DNA of 64,000 nt, taken from Taenia hydatigena (taxonomy: Eukaryota > Platyhelminthes > Cestoda > Cyclophyllidea > Taeniidae). The notes under the pieces are model-generated. The model did not search any database and was not told where the DNA came from. It was given only the letters and a program-made list of their open reading frames with translations. Each line of letters opens with the position of its first letter. Within the stretch, counting starts at the first letter, position 1. The stretch is taken from positions 310,001 to 374,000 of the forward strand of contig JADWOT020001282.1 of the NCBI GenBank assembly GCA_036345935.2, given 5' to 3'. The position numbers and the translations under genes were made by a program. Of this stretch, positions 62,480 through 64,000 are shown piece after piece.

Positions 62480-62650
62480 TCATGTAACATGACGCGTTGG
62501 CGCATGCGCACCAACCACGTGACATGTAGGCAGACCACTTTCTCTGGTATGCTTGACCGCCTCTATGCAACTCCTCCATGTGGGGACGTGCAATACTAAA
62601 AAGTTCTTTTTGTTGATAATATTAGTCGCTAAAGGCGCGTAAGAATGAAA
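62480..62650 (+). repeat. Repeat D, partial copy 2
   Basis: Aligns with the first part of the copy at 63030: GACGCGTTGGCGCATGCGCA/GACGCGATGGCGCATGCACA, GGCAGACCAC/GGCGGACCAC, CTTGACCGCCTC/CTTGACTGTCTC, then CATGCAACTCCTCCATGTGG identical in both copies, and an A/T-rich block with ATTAG. It then breaks off. Confidence 0.8.
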
Positions 62651-63029
62651 GAAGGCAAGAAATGATGGGACCATTGCATATAAAGCTATAACTCTTGTCA
62701 ATATTCCCTTCTGGTTAGGTTTCATTCTCATTTTCCTCGATACGATATGGCAATTTACAATGAAGATTAGAAGTTCGAACAAGAACAGTGCCTTCTCATC
62801 GTAGAAATTGCGACATTTCTACCGCTTTAGTAAGTTTTATCCCCAGAAGCAGAAAGGAAGCCCAACCATTTTTGTCGTTTTCTAAAAAGTCTGCCCTTTT
62901 GTACATGATTGCCTGATTCTCTAAAGTGTGTGAGAGTGTGAATGGTAAGTCTCGGTACTAATTACAGAGCTAAGGACTGCAGCTCCTTCTGCATCCAGCC
63001 TAAAGTAAAGGAGAAAACTTGGGGATAAA

Positions 63030-63730
63030 AGATGGGGAATAGTGAAGACCACTGTGAAAACAGAGTTCATCAGCTAAGCGTGTGTCTTAGCCAACGTGGA
63101 CTCGCGCCCCATCAGCTGACGCGATGGCGCATGCACATCAGCCATGTGCTCTGTGGGCGGACCACCTTCTTGGGTGTGCTTGACTGTCTCCATGCAACTC
63201 CTCCATGTGGAGGCGTAAAACACCAGAAAATTGTTTTTTTTGTGATACTAATTAGCATAAGCGCATGAAATGAATTCAGTGGCTAAAATGAACTCTGATG
63301 CCCACAAAGTTGCTGATCTGAAAAGTTGTAAGGACAGTTTTATTTAAGATGGCATCATTAAGCCATTGTTGAGACTTCACTTTGCTTAGCTTTCGTTATT
63401 TTCTTCGTGAAGCCCAATGAGCTTACAAAGAAACTTTGAAACATCTGTGCTGGTTAAAAAAATGCGGACATGAGGTGTTCTGAACATGCGTTTCTCATCG
63501 AGGTGAAGGCAAAACAAAATCTGCCCTTTCTGCATGCTCTGTTCCGTATGCAGCAAGGCAACCATTTCCATCTAAGTTGCTGTGCTCACAGAAATCGCTT
63601 TTTATGCACAGAATTGCCTGGTGTTATCAATTGGATGCAAATCTTTGCTTGGATTAATAGCACCAGAGAAGCACTAGACTGGGTGCTCCTGAATTTTACT
63701 GTTAGGACAAACATAGTCGAGTGAAAGCAG
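63030..63730 (+). repeat. Repeat D, copy 3
   Basis: The longest copy. Its first part matches 62480-62650, and the whole aligns with 57650-58230. A 78-codon and an 84-codon frame lie in it, but neither stays open in the other copies, so I do not call genes. Confidence 0.75.
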
Positions 63731-63899
63731 TGAGGTAGAGCGTCTAACGCCTAATAATCGCCGAATCTATTAGGAACTGCTGAAGGACTGTGTCTCTACT
63801 TCACGATGTGGTCTTCGGACCATGCCAGTTATCAACTGGACCTTATGTATGGCGGTGATTATCATGCCATCCACATATCTCCAGTTAAGAGAGAAACTG

Positions 63900-64000
63900 G
63901 AATGCCTAATGAGGGTGCGAAGCAATGGAGAATGACGTAAAAACAGTGGAGTTACTGAGGTAAACGTGGGAAAAGCCAGCGTGAACTCGTGTGCTAGAAA
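63900..64000 (+). repeat. Repeat D, start of another copy at the window end
   Basis: AATGGAGAATGACGTAAAAA and GCGTGAACTCGTG resemble the beginning of the 63030 copy (GAATAGTGAAGACCACTGTG ... CGTGGACTCGCG). Spacing to the previous copy is about 870 bp, so the element may be tandemly repeated beyond the window. Confidence 0.45.

Noticed and set aside
1..64000. CRISPR arrays, bacterial operons or phage modules
   Set aside because: No regularly spaced short repeats and no prokaryotic gene layout. The DNA is intron-containing and animal-like.

Overview
The window looks like gene-poor nuclear DNA of an invertebrate animal. It carries metazoan-type tRNA genes, a CELF/Bruno RNA-binding protein gene split by short introns, a C2H2 zinc-finger gene with roughly one finger per exon, a secreted Ig/FN3 protein gene, decayed histone genes and several diverged interspersed repeats. 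It is about 40% G+C by eye and has one run of Ns. A flatworm, possibly a tapeworm, would fit the short introns and the secreted proteins, but nothing in the sequence proves it.

Bases 1-6425 form a near-perfect palindrome: two arms of at least 3,165 bp around a 95-bp spacer, each with one tRNA-Ser(GCU) and one tRNA-Phe(GAA) gene. A third tRNA gene, tRNA-Pro(AGG), lies at 9.1 kb. All three have strongly G-biased DNA upstream on their own coding strand. From 9.2 to 18 kb there are only weak open frames, one copy of a dispersed repeat and a 554-bp gap. At 18.3-19.0 kb lie relics of histone H2B and H2A.

At 27.3-29.4 kb on the minus strand is a six-exon CELF/Bruno-family gene ending in RRM3, with a decayed copy of its last two exons at 21.7-22.0 kb. 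Coding-like but broken frames follow at 29.6-30.9 kb on the plus strand. From 31 to 43 kb I see mainly repeats, an old copy of the 15.6-kb repeat and a possible Kunitz-type relic.

A 121-residue four-finger C2H2 gene lies at 43.7-44.6 kb (+), and an unrecognised three-exon gene at 45.3-46.3 kb (-). From 46.3 to 56.5 kb I see little. At 59.2-61.0 kb (-) is a secreted Ig/FN3 protein gene with a GPI-anchor-like tail. Tandem and dispersed repeat copies fill 57.6-58.2 kb and 62.5-64.0 kb.

The exon models rest on reading frame, splice sites and intron phases read by eye. Two of them need one extra base inside a G/C homopolymer, which suggests base-calling errors. The genes do not form an obvious shared pathway.
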